DNA of 64,000 nt from Actinomycetospora lutea (GTDB lineage Bacteria > Actinomycetota > Actinomycetes > Mycobacteriales > Pseudonocardiaceae): contig NZ_JAQZAL010000018.1 in the NCBI RefSeq assembly GCF_028737205.1, forward strand, positions 1 to 64,000, read 5' to 3'. The stretch's first letter is position 1. Each line of letters starts with the position of its first letter. Below are positions 1 to 8,637 of this stretch, piece after piece. Both the position numbers and the translations under genes were made by a program. Under the pieces are notes generated by a model. It was given only the letters and a program-made list of their open reading frames with translations, did no database searches and had not been told where the DNA came from.

Positions 1-277
1 CCACGGCCAGCATGCTCGCCGACATCACGCTCAAGATTCAGGAGACACGCCCTAGAGGTGGACCAGCAGTGCAGGGCAGTCCGCGAGAATCTCGATCAAC
101 TCACCGAGGGACGGGCGGCCAGAGCCTCCCCGCCTTGACCGGGCCCGCCGTAATGCTGACATAGAGTAACCAACCTGAATCAGAATGTGCAAACCCAAGG
201 GCACAGCGCGCGGGACGGGCACGAAGCGCACACTGCTGACCTGGATTATCCGGATCCACTCGTGCAAGCTATCACTT
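1..277. other. Left-edge non-coding stretch
   Basis: No complete gene is visible. A plus-strand frame is open from base 3 to a TAG at 162-164 and begins TASMLADITLKIQET, which could be the last codons of a gene cut by the window edge, but most of it does not read like protein. A TTGACC element at 135-140 followed by ACATAG at 159-164 is a possible promoter for the NACHT gene. Confidence 0.3.
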
Positions 278-2317
278 ATGACACCGGCAGGGTTTCCGTG
301 GGCAAGGCTCGCACTGTCAGCCGCCCTATTGGCCGCCGGCATCTTAATTTGGCGGCTGTTGGGCACGGACACTTTGAAGACACTGGTAGCAGTCACAGGG
401 GTCGGTTTCACCGCGTGCTTGCTGTGGCTTGCTAAAGGAGTCATCAGTTGGCGTGCTGGGAGCCCGACCAATGATGCGAAAGCTGTAAGTGATGCCGCAG
501 ATCAGCTAGCGCGCGCGGTTGAGAGTTTCTGGACGAAGGAAGCTGCGCACCGCGGTCTAACGTCTCCGATGCCAATCTCGGTAAGACTCCGACTCGCTGA
601 CGAGGCGCTCTCTGCGCACCCAGCACAATGGAGGAATCTGGGTGACGTCCAGGTGCTCGAACGCGAGGCTACACTGGGAAACACGTCAAACATAGGCGAT
701 GTCTACGATAGAGTACGGACCGGCCGCCTCGTAGTGGTCGGTCCTCCTGGCGGAGGTAAAACGGCTGCGGCAGTAATGCTTCTCCTCGCCTTGCTCGAGC
801 GCAGGAGGCCCGGCGAGCCCGTTCCCGTCCTCTTTCCGCTGTCAGCGTGGACCGAAAGTTCATCGATAGAAAGTTGGATGTCCGCCCAGCTGGCACTGTT
901 GCATCGCGTTCCACCAGCCGTCGGCTCAGCCCTGGTCGGAGCCCGCCTCGTTATGCCCATTCTTGACGGACTCGACGAAGTACCCGAAAACCTGTTGAAT
1001 GCATGCATTGCGGACATACACACGCTTAATGATCGCCTAGTCCTAACCTGCAGGACCCTCCAGTACACACGCGCGACCCAAGAGAAGGTGATGGATAGGG
1101 CAGCGGTCATCACGGTCGCGCCACTTGACCGCAAACTCGCGGCCAATTATCTACGTCATTCCGGCAGCGCAGACACACGGCGTTGGAGCCGAGTGTTGGA
1201 CGCCCTCGCTCGCGCGGAGCAGAACCCGTGCCAGATCGCATTAACTAGCCCGTTGATGCTCTCCTTGGCGAGAACCGTGTTTCAGGCGTCCACCTCAGAA
1301 CCTTCGATGCTGGTTGAGATGAAGTCGGTCGACGAGGTCGAATCTTTCCTACTAAGGAATCTCCTCAAGGCGGTGTACGGCCGCGATCGTGGAGACTTGT
1401 CACCAGGAGTCGCCCAGAGGTACCTCACATTCTTCTTATTGCATTCGACGGAGCTAGGACCTGGCGGTATTCGGTGGTGGCGGCTACCGGCGTGCTTACC
1501 GCACTGGACCTTCCGATTTGTGGTTAGCACGCTACTCGCGACGCTCGCTTTGGCGGTCAGCTTCCCCGTCATCGCATTGACTAACTCCCCCAAGGGTCAA
1601 CTCACATCTCAAGATTCCATACTTGTGATCGTTCTTTCCTCACTTTGTGCTATCGCTGGCTTGGTGTCGAAAACAGTGCGGACTGCACCGGCGGATCAAC
1701 ATCGGCCATCTTTCCGCTCTGTTGGGAGCGGCCTGGTCGCAATCTCGGCGGGAACCGTAGGGACGATTGCCTGGGGTGTAGTGGCCACCTCGGCGTCCCT
1801 CTCAGACCAAATCACGGGCCTCGTGGCGGTCGTTTTGATGATCGCCTCGCTGTCTTTCGGGCTAGTTCGAATGTTCTCGGCTCCGTTGGTACGTTCGGTA
1901 ACTCCGCGAGACAGCCTCCGGTCGGATGTTCGGGCCGGCCTCGTCGTCGCGGTGGTGATAGTCCTGGCAGGAGTGGCCTTGGCAGTGGTGCTCGGAAACG
2001 CGACTCAATCCGACGTTGCTGGCTACTTGGGCGGCGGCGCACTTGTTGGCTTTCTTACCGCAATTTCTCTGCTGCCGTCGAAGTGCTCAGCTGCGAACTT
2101 CTCACTAGCTTCCTTCATGCTGTCCCGAGGAGGCCGGTTGCCCCGTCGGCCGCTGCGTTTTCTCGACGATGCCTACGAACGCGGGATACTGCGTCGATCT
2201 GGCATGATCTACCAGTTCCGGCATGATCGCTTCCGCGAGTTTCTCCTTAATCCCCAAGGAGCGGAAAACGTTTCGACGGCATCGGCAGCGCTGAGGCCTA
2301 CCGACGCTGCTTTCTGA
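278..2317 (+). CDS. Membrane-anchored NACHT-domain NTPase (NLR-like)
   Basis: A STAND-type P-loop NTPase with multiple membrane helices. From the 278 start the order is a short N-terminal hydrophobic pair (residues about 8-52), a linker, Walker A GPPGGGKT (about 162), Walker B LDGLDEVPE (about 233), six hydrophobic segments (about 425-610), and a C-terminal motif YQFRHDRFREFL typical of actinobacterial NACHT-TM proteins. Bacterial NACHT proteins of this class include anti-phage sensors; a defence role here is inference. ATG 278 is preferred because it opens directly into a membrane helix, but ATG 185 is in frame, and neither has a clear ribosome site. The gene uses TTA, CTA and AGT codons rarely seen downstream, which suggests horizontal acquisition. 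Confidence 0.8.
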   Translation: MTPAGFPWARLALSAALLAAGILIWRLLGTDTLKTLVAVTGVGFTACLLWLAKGVISWRAGSPTNDAKAVSDAADQLARAVESFWTKEAAHRGLTSPMPISVRLRLADEALSAHPAQWRNLGDVQVLEREATLGNTSNIGDVYDRVRTGRLVVVGPPGGGKTAAAVMLLLALLERRRPGEPVPVLFPLSAWTESSSIESWMSAQLALLHRVPPAVGSALVGARLVMPILDGLDEVPENLLNACIADIHTLNDRLVLTCRTLQYTRATQEKVMDRAAVITVAPLDRKLAANYLRHSGSADTRRWSRVLDALARAEQNPCQIALTSPLMLSLARTVFQASTSEPSMLVEMKSVDEVESFLLRNLLKAVYGRDRGDLSPGVAQRYLTFFLLHSTELGPGGIRWWRLPACLPHWTFRFVVSTLLATLALAVSFPVIALTNSPKGQLTSQDSILVIVLSSLCAIAGLVSKTVRTAPADQHRPSFRSVGSGLVAISAGTVGTIAWGVVATSASLSDQITGLVAVVLMIASLSFGLVRMFSAPLVRSVTPRDSLRSDVRAGLVVAVVIVLAGVALAVVLGNATQSDVAGYLGGGALVGFLTAISLLPSKCSAANFSLASFMLSRGGRLPRRPLRFLDDAYERGILRRSGMIYQFRHDRFREFLLNPQGAENVSTASAALRPTDAAF

Positions 2318-2506
2318 ACTTGACGGACCCCGAGGAGCCCCGCCCCGCGGACCGCGCTCGCACCCTGCAAAGGGTACCCCGCTTGTTGAGTACTTGAGCA
2401 GATGAGATCTAAGCGCAGCATCCGGCCGATAGCACACGAAGGAAGAAGCAAGAGAGAAAGTCAAGAATCAGCGCAAGAGCACGGAAGACGAAAGGAAAGA
2501 GGGAAG

Positions 2507-2701
2507 TCATAGAACACGGCCTATTATGTCGACTATTACCGTGAGTCCGCCTACGAAAGCTAGGACTTTAGCGATTCGGCCAACCCCGATCATCGGGAAG
2601 CCGTGCAGATTTAGGGGTTTGACGTCGCAGCCAATCCACCACTGGTCCCAGGCTTGCCAGTAGCCAACGCTCGTGTCAGGGAGCAAGCATTCTGTCACCA
2701 T
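2507..2701 (-). CDS. Small single-pass membrane protein, 64 aa
   Basis: The product is aromatic-rich in its middle (YWQAWDQWW) and ends in a hydrophobic helix (KVLAFVGGLTVIVDIIG), so it is probably a tail-anchored or single-pass membrane protein. The ATG lies 7 nt downstream of the stop of the preceding minus-strand gene (2709-3278), an arrangement expected for translational coupling. It converges on the NACHT gene with about 190 nt between. An upstream in-frame start at 2761 would overlap the neighbour by 53 nt and is less likely. I do not recognise a family. Composition looks protein-like, and confidence rests on that and the coupling. Confidence 0.5.
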   Translation of the reverse strand: MVTECLLPDTSVGYWQAWDQWWIGCDVKPLNLHGFPMIGVGRIAKVLAFVGGLTVIVDIIGRVL

Positions 2702-2708
2702 ACTTGGG

Positions 2709-3278
2709 CTATGCGCGAGGATCGTCGTCGGGGATGGACTCGACCTCGGTAAGCGGTCCAATTTCGCTTAGCGCTTGAGCCGCAGGGAACTCCTCCGATG
2801 GGTCAAAGTCGGGTGTTCTTACACCTATTTCGCTCGCGAGCACCTCGCGATACTTGCGCAGAGAGTCCATAGCGTGGTCCAGTTGGAGTTGTTGCAGTTC
2901 TAGTGTCTCAAATGCTGTATCTCTTTGCTGCGTGTCCCACTCCTTCTTCAGTTCAAGCAGATACTTGAGTCCCCGCAGGACGCCATAGCCGAGGGCTCCG
3001 GCAGTCGCGTACGGGGTCCCTGCGACTGCTTGATGAAGGACCAAGTCCCAGGGACTTGCCAGGGACATTCGCTTCACCCGCAGGCGGGGGTATTGGTCCA
3101 AGTGCATCGCGAATCGACCCTCTAGTTCTGCAAACTCAGCCTGGATCGTCCATACACGCAGATGGAGGTGGTCTAAGTTGGAACTTTGCCGCGAAATTTG
3201 ATTGAGGTATGGCCAATCTTGTAGGTCGATGCCGACCAGCAGGTTTTCGACCTCGGTCCGTTCGGTTGCTCGCGTCAC
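2709..3278 (-). CDS. Hypothetical protein, 189 aa, coiled-coil rich
   Basis: Not recognised. GTG start with a good Shine-Dalgarno (GGAGG, about 3288-3292). The sequence is largely helical: an N-terminal half of amphipathic segments, a small Gly/Ala-rich possible hydrophobic stretch (TAGALGYGVLRGL, about residues 92-104), then a Glu/Gln/Leu-rich segment (ETLELQQLQLDHAMDSLRKY) that should form a coiled coil, and an acidic tail. It forms a two-gene unit with the small membrane protein immediately downstream and faces the NACHT gene. Codon use is as relaxed as that of the NACHT gene, so both probably arrived together. Function is unknown. Confidence 0.6.
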   Translation of the reverse strand: MTRATERTEVENLLVGIDLQDWPYLNQISRQSSNLDHLHLRVWTIQAEFAELEGRFAMHLDQYPRLRVKRMSLASPWDLVLHQAVAGTPYATAGALGYGVLRGLKYLLELKKEWDTQQRDTAFETLELQQLQLDHAMDSLRKYREVLASEIGVRTPDFDPSEEFPAAQALSEIGPLTEVESIPDDDPRA

Positions 3279-3836
3279 CCTCGTCCTCCACCCGTCGGCA
3301 CGGGGTGGAGCGTGCCATAGGTGATCAGGCTAGGGACTCCACGTATTCACTAGCCGGTACCTGAGGTGCGGGGGGACGTGGGTGCCTGGTGTGTGCCGGA
3401 ACAGCCAACAGGTCCAGCCCTCAGCCGGCCAGGGTCCGGCTCAGCGGGCTGCCCCCGGCGCAACGCGGCGCGGAGACGCGGGCCAGAGGACCCCACATCA
3501 CCGTTCGTGGCTCCCCGCCCCAGGCACAAGCACCCGCGGTCGCACGAGGCGAGGCACAAACTGTGCCTAGTGCGAGATCAGCAGGGTCGCTGTGACCTGG
3601 CGTGATGGGCCTGATGGGCGTGGTGGTCGCCGGCGGCGGCCAGAGATTGGTCGATGCCGGCGGGTACGTCCGGCGGGATCGGCTCAGCAGGATCGTCTCC
3701 GCCCGAATCCTGGCCGGATGGAAGGTGGCCAGTGCAGGCGCGGCCGGCGCGCACCAGGGCGAAGGAGGGGCGGTGTCGTTGGTGTCGTCGAGCCCGCCGA
3801 GTAGGTGCAGGGCGGGCTGCGGCGCGGGTGTCGCCG
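3279..3836. other. Gene-poor stretch, probable decayed DNA
   Basis: Several frames are open on both strands because of high GC, but none reads like a protein or has a convincing start. A minus-strand frame ending near 3421 and beginning next to the sigma remnant (ATG 3840) could be the eroded downstream partner of that gene, but nothing in it is recognisable. I see no RNA gene or repeat here. Confidence 0.4.
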
Positions 3837-4103
3837 TCAAGTGCGGCGGCGAACATCCGCCCGGGCGGCCACGTGGGCGCGCACGGCCGCCTGAGTGCGC
3901 AAGGTGCCGGACTTGATCGTGCTCACGGCAACGCCGAACAGCTCGGCGGCCTCCTCGACCGTCAGCCCGTCAAGGTTCATCACTTCCACCACCAGCCGCT
4001 GACCACGAGGCAATGCGGCCAGTAGTTCGGGCAGGGCCGCGGCTTTGTGCGCCCGGTCGATCACCGCCGCCGACGGTTGACCCGCCTCGGTGCGCTTGGT
4101 CAC
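3837..4103 (-). pseudogene. Sigma-70 region 4-like remnant
   Basis: The 88-residue frame contains a region-4 style helix-turn-helix: LPRGQRLVVEVMNLDGLTVE followed by EAAELFGVAVSTIKSGTLR, the pattern by which ECF sigma factors contact the -35 element. Region 2, which every functional ECF sigma needs for the -10 element and core binding, is absent: upstream the same frame meets a TAG near 4151. It is therefore most likely a truncated sigma gene, consistent with the decayed look of its surroundings. A stand-alone small HTH regulator is the alternative. Confidence 0.5.
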
Positions 4104-4578
4104 GTCGTAGGGCCGATCGACGACTTGGTCTTGAAGGAGACCACCAGCGGTCTAAGCGCCCTCCGACCCCCCACCCACCGCGGCAGAGCTGCCCTTGCCG
4201 GCCTTTGGCCCCGGACGGCCGCTCCGGGCACGTGGCTGCCGGTGTTGCGTCCGCTGAAAGCAGCAGAGCTACTCGCACCCCGATGCTGGACGCCTGGTGG
4301 CGCGTCGACTTAGAGCCCATCTCCTGGTTGATGAGTTGTCGGACGCAAGCCATGGGTACTCCCGACGGACTGCCTTCCGGAAGTCATGGATTGCGGTTGA
4401 GGCTTCGTGGAGCTTGGCCTCCCAGTAGTCCCCCACGTCAGGCTCCACTTCCTCTCGATCTCGAGAGTTCCGCTACCAATGATCCGTGGGCGTCTGCACG
4501 GCATATATAGCAACGTGCATCTCGTATTCGCACTGTTCCAACGAAGGCGAAGCTGTCACAAGTACGCGAGCGCGCTGA
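4104..4578. other. Gene-poor stretch
   Basis: No convincing gene on either strand. Open frames are GC shadows without recognisable motifs. It lies between a sigma remnant and a SOUL gene with a replaced 3' end, so it is probably debris of past insertions and deletions. Confidence 0.4.
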
Positions 4579-5196
4579 TCATGGTAAGTGTACCAAGTCT
4601 TGAGGTACCGCCACGCTGTTGCCGATCTCGCGCTGCCGGTGTCGCCGCCCGAGGCCTACGCGCTCCTCGACGCGGCGGGCGGCATCACGAACCGGATGCT
4701 CACCGCCGACGCCCTCGACGATGTTCGACCGTGCGTAACGCAGCACGGCGACAGTCTCCCCGGGCACCGTCACGAGCCTGACCTCGTCGTCGTCGTCGTC
4801 GGGAACGGGCAGGGTCTCCAGCGTCCACTTCGACGGCATGAAGAACCGGACCCGCCACCCACCGCCGTCCGCCCCGGACTGCGCGACCGGGGCGGTCATG
4901 GCGATCTCGTCGCCACCGGCCGGCTGCTGCGCCACTGGCGCCGTCATCGCGATCTCGTCGCCGCGGTGGTTCGCGCCGAAGATGTAGCGCGCCAGGCGCC
5001 GGAACCCGAGGTTCCGGGCCTGGTCCTCCTCCCCCGTGACCACCGTCTCCGCCGCGATCCGCGGCCCGTACCGCCGGAGCTCGACCCTCCCGCTCAATGG
5101 CCGACGCAGGAAGTGCGGTTCCTCCGTACCGACCCGGACTCCTCCTATCGACAACACGGACTCGACCACCTGCACGGCAAGCTTGCGGACGTCCAC
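4579..5196 (-). CDS. SOUL-family haem-binding protein, 3' end replaced
   Basis: SOUL/HBP proteins bind haem or related tetrapyrroles. GTG 5196 follows a GAGGAGG-type ribosome site. The family core is clear: ELRRYGPRIAAETVV (about residues 38-52), LARYIFGANHRGDEIAMTAP, a second copy of the EIAMTAPV motif 17 residues later, WRVRFFMPSKWTLETLPVP and VAVLRYA. After VAVLRYA (about residue 152, base 4740) the expected C-terminal motif (ARYDPPW type) is missing. The last 50 or so residues are Arg/Val-rich and do not resemble the family. On the opposite strand this same stretch reads as a plausible protein fragment, which suggests a junction. The protein may be non-functional. Confidence 0.7.
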   Translation of the reverse strand: MDVRKLAVQVVESVLSIGGVRVGTEEPHFLRRPLSGRVELRRYGPRIAAETVVTGEEDQARNLGFRRLARYIFGANHRGDEIAMTAPVAQQPAGGDEIAMTAPVAQSGADGGGWRVRFFMPSKWTLETLPVPDDDDDEVRLVTVPGETVAVLRYARSNIVEGVGGEHPVRDAARRVEERVGLGRRHRQREIGNSVAVPQDLVHLP

Positions 5197-5681
5197 GCGA
5201 CCCTCCTCAGAACGCTCACTGGCCTATCGCAAAAAACCCGCAACGGGCGCGGCGACGACCGGCGCGGCTGATCGACCTCTGACAGGTCGTCGTCGCACGC
5301 TCAGGTATCGCTCGCACAAGCCCAGCGAAGGTCCACGTGCATGGCCGGCCCAGTGCTCGCGCGCGGGAGGATCCAACGGGGCTCCCGACCCGGGCCGGGA
5401 AGGTCGACGGAGCGCTTCCTCGAGCCGCCCGGAGGCTTGTGATCTATAGGAGCATCAACGCCCCTGGCCGAGCGCTGCGCACCGCACCACCGCAAGTCCA
5501 GCCTCGACCACAAGGCCGTCCCCAAATGCTTGAGCCATTCCCAACCCACTCAGATCGTCCTGGCGATGCTTCGCACGACAGTGATCGCAACGCATACCGT
5601 GACTACAGTTGCTCGTTAGTGGGCCGGGTGTAACGGCAGGCGACCTCCCACCGATTCCCCTGACCGACGAAGGGGGAGAGC
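5197..5681. other. Intergenic stretch between SOUL gene and DUF4360 gene
   Basis: 485 bases that must contain the divergent promoters of the SOUL gene and the DUF4360 gene. I see no convincing ORF, RNA gene or repeat. A GAAGGGGGA ribosome site sits just before ATG 5682. Confidence 0.5.
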
Positions 5682-6314
5682 ATGGATGTCCGCGAGCTTT
5701 GTGGATCTCGAGTGCTGCGGGTGTTGCTGGTTGGCCTCGCGCTCTGCGCCCTCGGTGCGGCGCCGGCCGCTGCTGAGGACGCACAGGCCGCGCTGCCATC
5801 GGACCCCGTAACGATCAGCTCGATCACCTATCAGGGCGACGGGTGTCCCGCCGGAACAGCCGGCACGGCGATCCGCGAGGACCTGCAGTCTGCAGAGATC
5901 ATCTACGACCAATTCCTGGTAAGAGCGGGGTCGGCCGTTTCGGACAGTGCACGAAAGAGCAGTTGTCGAGTCACGCTCACTGTGCAGACCCCGACCGGAT
6001 GGTCCTGGGCGGCTTCCCTTCGCCAAGCCGGGTATGTGCTGGCTCCACCGAACGTAACTGCGCGAACGACAGTTCGACTGGGCACGACCGGCGGCGGCTC
6101 GGGAGCACCGATCGGCACTGACAGCTTCGCTGGTCCTCGGGACGAAGACTATCTCGTGCAGTACGATACGGAGCCACGGCGCTCCGGCGGAACGTGCGGA
6201 GGACCGAGTTCAGCAACCTTCACTACCGAGATCGGCTTCGTCGGGAATCCCCGGCCGGACGGTGTCATGAGTGTCGACAACAGCAAGTTCGCCATCGTTG
6301 GGGTTCCCTGCTGA
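5682..6314 (+). CDS. Secreted DUF4360 protein
   Basis: A 210-residue exported protein. Residues 1-31 form a Sec signal peptide (Arg, hydrophobic run LLVGLALCALGAAPAAA, AxA cleavage near residue 31). The mature part fits DUF4360: VTISSITYQGDGCPAGT, a central YDQFLVRAGSAVSDSARKS segment followed by C-R-V-T-L, and TTEIGFVGNPRP near the end. Four cysteines in the mature part could form disulfides. DUF4360 proteins are small secreted proteins of fungi and actinobacteria with no established function. The gene is solitary, with a strong GAAGGGGGA ribosome site, and lies in the accessory region. Confidence 0.8.
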   Translation: MDVRELCGSRVLRVLLVGLALCALGAAPAAAEDAQAALPSDPVTISSITYQGDGCPAGTAGTAIREDLQSAEIIYDQFLVRAGSAVSDSARKSSCRVTLTVQTPTGWSWAASLRQAGYVLAPPNVTARTTVRLGTTGGGSGAPIGTDSFAGPRDEDYLVQYDTEPRRSGGTCGGPSSATFTTEIGFVGNPRPDGVMSVDNSKFAIVGVPC

Positions 6315-6684
6315 ATGTTCGCCGTTCGCGGGCCGTTAGCTCGCCTACCGTTCAATTTGACAAGGGCCACGTTCGCGGCCCGATCGATTCGACGCCCGGC
6401 GGAATGCGGCAGCGCAGCGACGTCCACTGATCCTCTCTCTTCGCGCCACGAAGCATCGCTCATGACCGTGAATAGCAGTGCTGGCTGGCGGTGGCTCAGG
6501 CCGAATCGGCGTGACGTCGGCAACGGAGAGGTCGTGGTGGACGGGCAGAAGACGGGAGGCGTGGCGCCACCCGCCATTGGTCGAAGGCGGTGTCGGCCCC
6601 GCATCATCCCCCGCACTTCGACCACGCTTCGCGCTACTGCGAAGATGGTGGCGAGCAAGCTGGTCAGCTCGTTGAGGAGGCTTG
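6315..6684. other. Intergenic stretch
   Basis: 370 bases with an open plus-strand frame (6315-6767) that lacks protein-like character and overlaps the start of the next gene in another frame. I do not call it. A GAGGAGG ribosome site at 6674-6680 serves the gene at 6685. Confidence 0.4.
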
Positions 6685-7227
6685 GTGGCGGAGGATCTTG
6701 CGGAACAGCGACGCCGGGTCCGTCAACGGTTACACGAGGATCAAGCCGACGCGACACAGCTTGCTGAGCGGCGAGCCGCGGAGACCGCTCGGGCGATGGC
6801 TGACGCTAACCGGGCAGCGAGCTCTCGTCGGCGACGTCAAGCTACGGACCATGAGCTGTCACGTCTGTTTTTCGCCTGGACGAAGGCACTCGGCATCCCC
6901 GAGGTCAAGAAGTACAACCAGGGGCTTCTTGCTCGTCGCCTGAGCACCATCGTCGTGCGGGAGCAGGAAGTCGAGAGACTCGACAGGGACACGGGCGACG
7001 GCTCGGGCAACTTCCACCAACGCGATCACTGGCTGCTCGAGGATGGGCGAACCATCTCCACCGATGCCGGTCGTGTCCCCAGCAAAGACCCCCGCTACGG
7101 ACGGCCTAGCGCCGCAACGCACCAAACTTACGACGACCTGCGCCAGACGATCCGACGCATCGAGGAAAGATACGAAATCATGTTCCCCCATCGATACCTT
7201 ATGCGGGAATCGGAGCCCGAAGCCTGA
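6685..7227 (+). CDS. Hypothetical protein, 180 aa
   Basis: Not recognised. GTG 6685 lies 4 nt after a GAGGAGG site; TTG 6682 is in frame but too close to it. The N-terminal 60 residues are a charged helix rich in Arg, Glu and Ala (AEQRRRVRQRLHEDQAD), probably a coiled coil. The rest contains FFAWTKALGIPEVKKYN, then a polar region and a C-terminal helix ending near EERYEIMFPHRYL. There is no signal peptide or membrane segment. It sits 110 nt from the ISL3 insertion and is likely cargo of the same accessory region. Confidence 0.5.
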   Translation: MAEDLAEQRRRVRQRLHEDQADATQLAERRAAETARAMADANRAASSRRRRQATDHELSRLFFAWTKALGIPEVKKYNQGLLARRLSTIVVREQEVERLDRDTGDGSGNFHQRDHWLLEDGRTISTDAGRVPSKDPRYGRPSAATHQTYDDLRQTIRRIEERYEIMFPHRYLMRESEPEA

Positions 7228-7329
7228 TTCAGGACAAGCGAGACTGGCGATCACGTTGCTCGAGATCGTGGTAGTCACCCTCGACCAGACCGGGTCAAAG
7301 ACCTTGCTTGACCACTGTGTCCCGGTCGT

Positions 7330-7337
7330 CCATAAGC
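7330..7337 (+). repeat. Target-site duplication, left copy
   Basis: The 8-mer CCATAAGC immediately outside the left end of the insertion sequence is repeated exactly at 8638-8645 outside the right end. An 8 bp duplication is the size usual for the ISL3 family. Confidence 0.85.
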
Positions 7338-8637
7338 GGCTCTTCCGGAACTAGAGTGCGAGCCGCCCGCAGTGCAGCAAAGATCTGATCCAGTAGTTGA
7401 TGGGATTGCGGAAGCCCAGGGCGCTGCGGCGTAGCGCCTCGAGCCGGCCATTGATGGCCTCGGTTGGGCCGTTGGAGGCGCGGCGATCGAAGTAGGCCAG
7501 CACATCGTCGCGGCGCCGCTGCAGGGTCCGGCCGAGCTGGGCGAGCTCCTCCAGGCCGCCCGGCAGGTCGCGGCGCAGGCTGTCGATGACCGCGGTGAGC
7601 AGACGGCGGCCGTGCTGGGGGTCGGGCTGGGCGTAGGCGTCGATGATCCGCTGGTAGGCCCACCACGTGACCTCGACCGCGGCGTGCTGCTCGGCGGCGA
7701 ACACCGCGGCCAGCCGGGTCTTCTGCCTGTCGGTGAGCAGCGCGAGCCGGGTGCGCAGCACGCGGCGGACCCGGTAGAGCGGGTCGCCGGCGCGGCCGCG
7801 GTGCCCCAGGGTGTCCTGCTGCACCCGCTGGCGGCACAGGTCGAGCTTCGCGCCGGCCAAGGCGACGGTGTGGAACGGATCCATCACCGTGGTCGCGTCG
7901 GGCAACTGCTCGCTGGCGGCGGTCTTGTAGCCGCCGAACCCGTCCATCGCGACGACCTCGACCCGGTTGCGGAAGCCCTGGTCGCGGGCGGCGAGCCAGT
8001 CGCGCATCGCCGCGGCGGAGCGTCCGGGGACCAGGTCGAGCAACCGCGCAGGCCCCTGACCGGCCACGACGTCGGTGAGGTCGACGATCACGGTGACGAA
8101 CCCATCGCCCTCGGTGTGGCGGGGGTGGGCCCACCGGTGCTCGTCGACCCCGATCACGCGGACGCCGTCGAGCCGAGCGCGGTCACCGGTGAGCAGGGTG
8201 CGGGTGGCGGCGACGGCGAGGCCGTTGACGGTGTCCCACGACCGCCCGAGCTCCCGCGCGACCGCCGCCACCGTCATCCGATCCACCGCCAGGCGGCGCA
8301 GCACGAACCCGCGCAGCGCCGCGTGATCGTCGACCCCGGCCGGGCCACGGTCGAGGTGTCGGCGGTGAACACCTCGCGGTCACAGCCAGAGCGAGCGCAC
8401 CGGTAGCGCGGGACGCGGACCCGCAGCTGGGTCGGGTGCCCGGCCAACGGCAGGTCGGTCAGCCGCCGCTCCACGGCGTCCCGATAGCTACCGGCGACTC
8501 CACAGCCCGGGCACCTCGCCGGTCCGTGGCCTAGGAACCTTCATCATCAACTTCTCGGGGCCCGCCTCACTGCACCGACACGGCCTCACCGGCCCCGTCG
8601 CTCACGGCCTCCCGTGCACTCAATATCCGGAAGAGCC
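7338..8637 (-). mobile_element. ISL3-family insertion sequence, 1,300 bp
   Basis: Bounded by 12-bp perfect inverted ends: GGCTCTTCCGGA at 7338-7349 and its reverse complement TCCGGAAGAGCC at 8626-8637. Exact 8-bp CCATAAGC duplications flank it. Inside is one transposase gene on the minus strand, interrupted by a frameshift. The intact ends and perfect duplication point to a fairly recent insertion. It landed in sequence with no recognisable gene. It may still be movable in trans if another copy in the genome encodes an intact transposase. Confidence 0.9.
7351..8530 (-). pseudogene. ISL3-family transposase, frameshifted
   Basis: The downstream frame (7351 to about 8330) carries the DDE_Tnp_ISL3 catalytic domain: VIGVDEHRWAH, VVAMDGFGGYK, VMDPFHTVALA and the C-terminal SNGPTEAINGRLE. 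The N-terminal zinc-ribbon part lies in another frame (about 8310-8525), with CPGCG, RVRVPRYRCARSGCDREVF and the sequence ADTSTVARPG. The frames must be joined between about 8310 and 8345 to rebuild one protein. No good start codon precedes CPGCG in frame, so the N-terminus is also damaged. Programmed frameshifting is possible but not usual for this family, so I call it inactive. Confidence 0.8.

Noticed and set aside
52..471. Minus-strand 139-codon frame near the left edge
   Set aside because: It overlaps the NACHT gene start and has no ribosome site; only the last 20 residues look mildly protein-like, not enough to call.
3421..3840. Minus-strand 139-codon frame overlapping the sigma remnant stop (ATGA)
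   Set aside because: The overlap is attractive, but the sequence is Pro/Ala/Arg-rich without fold-like pattern and no ribosome site is seen.
4586..4608. Inverted repeat around GTACC and GGTAC
   Set aside because: Only five-base arms with a long loop, in decayed DNA; expected by chance.
7043..7354. Plus-strand frame reaching into the insertion sequence
   Set aside because: It overlaps the 6685-7227 gene out of frame and lacks protein-like composition.
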